NCBI GenBank assembly: GCA_030829765.1
Contig: JAUROO010000064.1
Coordinates: 1-27,944, forward strand
Source of the DNA: Miltoncostaeales bacterium
GTDB lineage: Bacteria > Actinomycetota > Thermoleophilia > Miltoncostaeales > Miltoncostaeaceae
Length of the DNA: 27,944 nt
Direction: 5' to 3'
Part shown: positions 26,482 to 27,944 of the stretch, piece after piece
How the letters are laid out: every line of letters begins with the position of its first letter
How positions within the stretch are numbered: the first letter of the stretch is position 1
Position numbers and translations under genes: made by a program
Notes under the pieces: generated by a model
Told to the model about the DNA's origin: nothing
What the model saw: only the letters and a program-made list of their open reading frames with translations
Databases searched by the model: none

Positions 26482-26813
26482 TGACGACCGGGACGATCAG
26501 CATCAATTCCGCCGGCGTCATCACCGCGTTCGACCCGGGTGCCGAGGATCTACTGGGCCGCCAGGCCGCCGAGGTGGTGGGTCGCCCGATGGCCGATCTG
26601 GTGATCCCTGAGCCCCTCCGCCGGGCGCACGAGGACGGCATGGCGCGGTTCCTGCGCACGCGCGAGCCATTCCTCATCGGGCGCACCGTCGAGATCGCCG
26701 CTCTCCACTCCAGCGGGTCGGTGATCCCCGTCGAACTCTCGCTGCGCATCGATTCGGAGGACCCGCTCCTCATCACCGGCGTCCTCCGCCGGATCAGCTC
26801 CAGCGCGCCCTGA
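26481..26813 (+). CDS. Stand-alone PAS domain protein
   Basis: 110 residues consisting of a single PAS domain with no attached output domain: ISINSAGVITAFDPGAEDLLG, EVVGRPMADLVIPEPLRRAHEDG, then IGRTVEIAALHSSGSVIPVELSLRI. His50 lies at the position where FixL-type PAS domains carry the heme-binding His (PEP.R..H), but this His is also common in PAS domains without heme. The ATG overlaps the stop of LuxR copy 2 (TGATG), so the protein is probably a sensor or adaptor partner of the two regulators. Confidence 0.85.
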   Translation: MTTGTISINSAGVITAFDPGAEDLLGRQAAEVVGRPMADLVIPEPLRRAHEDGMARFLRTREPFLIGRTVEIAALHSSGSVIPVELSLRIDSEDPLLITGVLRRISSSAP

Positions 26814-26822
26814 CGCACAGCA

Positions 26823-26839
26823 GGGAGACGCGCTCTCCC
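26823..26839 (+). terminator. Hairpin after the PAS gene
   Basis: GGGAGA (26823-26828) and TCTCCC (26834-26839) form a 6-bp stem around CGCGC, nine bases after the PAS stop codon. It may end the regulator cassette. No T-tract follows. Confidence 0.4.
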
Positions 26840-26906
26840 GATGATCCTGCGCGCAGTCCTGCGGGTCTCGATTGTGCCGATCACTACATGCTTTACGGCA
26901 TGACCG

Positions 26907-27000
26907 TTCAGGTCCTGTCCAGGTCCTCGGAGCCCTCGGTTGGCCGCATCAGGCAACCCGTTCACCGGGGTGCCTTCCTCAGACATCGAAAGGACCTGAA
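26907..27000. promoter_or_regulatory. Three-copy CAGGTCCT repeat upstream of the decarboxylase-like gene
   Basis: CAGGTCCT occurs at 26909-26916 and 26920-26927, 11 bases apart and so on the same DNA face, and as its reverse complement AGGACCTG at 26991-26998. The outer copies extend to a 10-bp perfect inverted repeat (26907-26916 with 26991-27000). The arrangement suits an operator with looping, or an mRNA leader in which two left arms compete for one right arm. The 226-base gap has no other feature beyond the hairpin and the promoter candidate. Confidence 0.5.
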
Positions 27001-27004
27001 GCGG

Positions 27005-27033
27005 CTGACAACCAGTTCGCCGTTTCGTACGTG
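27005..27033 (+). promoter_or_regulatory. Candidate promoter CTGACA-17-TACGTG
   Basis: CTGACA (27005-27010) and TACGTG (27028-27033) are 17 bases apart, and the latter ends 6 bases before the ATG at 27040, the leaderless spacing used in this window. The last base of the hexamer is G rather than T, so this is weaker than the others. An alternative is an upstream promoter with a long leader. Confidence 0.35.
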
Positions 27034-27039
27034 CCCAGC

Positions 27040-27944
27040 ATGGAGACCGGCGAGATCCCGCCGTCCCCCGTCGATCGTGACGAGAAGACGGCCTTCATCT
27101 ACAGCCTCGTTGACCCGATCTGGGACATCGACACGCTGCCGCTGACCTACACGAACTCCCGTTGGTCGGCGTTCTTCTACCGCGTGGACGAGAAGCGCCT
27201 GCGCCGCGTCATCCCCGACTGCATGGACATCGAGGACGACATCGTCGAGCACTGGTACGTGGACCACCGCAACACCATGCTCGGTCCGTACGGCGAGTGG
27301 GGCCTGACGGTCGCCTGCTCCCACAAGGCCGGCGATGGCAAGACGTACTACGGCGGGTACTACCCGTACATGTACCTCACCCAGGACGCGGCGGTGTTCG
27401 CCGGCCGTGAGCCCTTCGGCTTCCCGAAGAAGATCGCCTACATCGTCACCCAGGAGCACGGTGGCAAGGAGGACGATGGCTACGGTGGGTTCGGCAACGA
27501 CTACTTCAACTTCACCATGGAGCGTCGTGGCTACCTGCTGCACACGGCCACCGGTCGTTACGACGACGCGGAGCTGTCGGCCAAGCCGGTCTTCTACGGG
27601 GATCCGAACTACGGGCGCATGAACCTGCGTCTCATCACGGACCCCTCGCTGAAGAGCACGAAGTGGGACCTGACGTACCTCCCGTCGGAGGTCACCAAGG
27701 CGACCGCGGCAGCCATGGGCCGTCCGGAGACCGAGGGTCAGCACCGCTTCCAGCTGAAGCCGGAGACCATCCGCACCGCTTCGGCGGGCGCGATCCGCTC
27801 CTGGGCGCTTCAGGCGACCCCGTGGGACAACATGGGCGCCATGCTGCCGGTCAAGGAGCTCATCGGGCTCATGTCCTACAACTTCGACCTGATCATCCCG
27901 GGTGCCGACACCATCTGGACCCGGACGGTCGAGCGTACGGACGA
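27040..27944 (+). CDS. Acetoacetate decarboxylase-like protein (3' end outside window)
   Basis: The reading frame stays open for 301 codons to the edge of the window, so the gene is partial. The protein starts METGEIPPSPVDRDEKTAF and has the acetoacetate-decarboxylase-fold signature REPFGFPKK, whose Lys pair corresponds to the Schiff-base lysine and its partner. Other matching parts are GGYYPYMYL and the GRMNLRLI strand. It is already longer than classic Adc (about 245 residues) and has extra segments, so it belongs to a distant subfamily; its reaction could be a decarboxylation or another Schiff-base reaction. The frame is also open upstream without an obvious start; ATG 27040 or GTG 27031 are the candidates. 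CGT codons are frequent, hinting at high expression. Confidence 0.75.
   Translation, partial: METGEIPPSPVDRDEKTAFIYSLVDPIWDIDTLPLTYTNSRWSAFFYRVDEKRLRRVIPDCMDIEDDIVEHWYVDHRNTMLGPYGEWGLTVACSHKAGDGKTYYGGYYPYMYLTQDAAVFAGREPFGFPKKIAYIVTQEHGGKEDDGYGGFGNDYFNFTMERRGYLLHTATGRYDDAELSAKPVFYGDPNYGRMNLRLITDPSLKSTKWDLTYLPSEVTKATAAAMGRPETEGQHRFQLKPETIRTASAGAIRSWALQATPWDNMGAMLPVKELIGLMSYNFDLIIPGADTIWTRTVERTD

Noticed and set aside
26888..27145. 85-codon frame beginning ATGCTTTACGGC between the PAS gene and the decarboxylase-like gene
   Set aside because: Its second half overlaps the decarboxylase-like coding sequence in another frame and is Arg/Ser-rich; no ribosome site precedes it.
26962..27744. 260-codon antisense frame under the decarboxylase-like gene
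   Set aside because: Composition is typical of shadow frames (Val, Arg, Gly), with no motif, while the plus strand carries the GFPKK enzyme.

Overview
The window is GC-rich, densely packed bacterial chromosome. Gene families and gene order (rpsF-ssb-rplI-dnaB, an actinobacterial-type coproheme decarboxylase, BldC-like regulators, a low-molecular-weight phosphatase next to a fructosamine kinase) point to an actinobacterium, probably not a classic Streptomyces or Mycobacterium. No tRNA, rRNA, insertion sequence, prophage or CRISPR array is visible. The longest stretch without a gene is about 230 bases (26814-27039). The left edge is a 99-bp perfect inverted repeat that folds the start of ettA back on itself, most likely an assembly artefact. 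The right edge cuts a gene.

Layout. 202-5707: EttA (ABC-F), a convergent peptidoglycan-binding lipoprotein and aconitase A. 5794-8122: inositol-phosphatase-like SuhB divergent from IspH, then a secreted six-cysteine protein. 8119-10598 (minus): a zinc alcohol dehydrogenase translationally coupled to an eukaryotic-type UDP-sugar pyrophosphorylase. 10648-11975: tyrosine phosphatase plus fructosamine kinase, a likely protein-deglycation pair. 11980-15364: coproheme decarboxylase, a PQQ-type sugar dehydrogenase, an L,D-transpeptidase and two small unknown proteins. 15438-19633: one tightly overlapping plus-strand operon: DedA membrane protein, a secreted protein with an internally duplicated domain, a thioredoxin-like protein, an iron-sulfur (6-4) photolyase and a LOG-family phosphoribohydrolase. 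19693-20956: two tandem BldC/MerR-like regulators. 20953-22018 (minus): a small membrane protein and a secreted metallophosphatase. 22208-24991: the replication/ribosome operon rpsF-ssb-rplI-dnaB, without the usual rpsR. 25138-26813: two LuxR-type regulators whose receiver phospho-acceptor Asp is Glu in both, followed by a free-standing PAS domain. 27040-end: an acetoacetate-decarboxylase-like enzyme with a repeat-rich upstream region.

Themes. At least eleven genes carry a TAnnnT hexamer ending 6-8 bases before the start codon and no Shine-Dalgarno sequence, so leaderless mRNAs look common; this motif also decides several starts. Genes inside operons are joined by ATGA, GTGA or CTGA overlaps. 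Three convergent pairs end in a shared CTAG in which the two TAG stop codons interlock. Two genes appear to use non-standard start codons (ATC for rpsF, CTG for the photolyase). The most interesting candidate for new biology is the paired Glu-receiver/PAS cassette at 25138-26813, together with the repeat-bearing leader before the decarboxylase-like gene.
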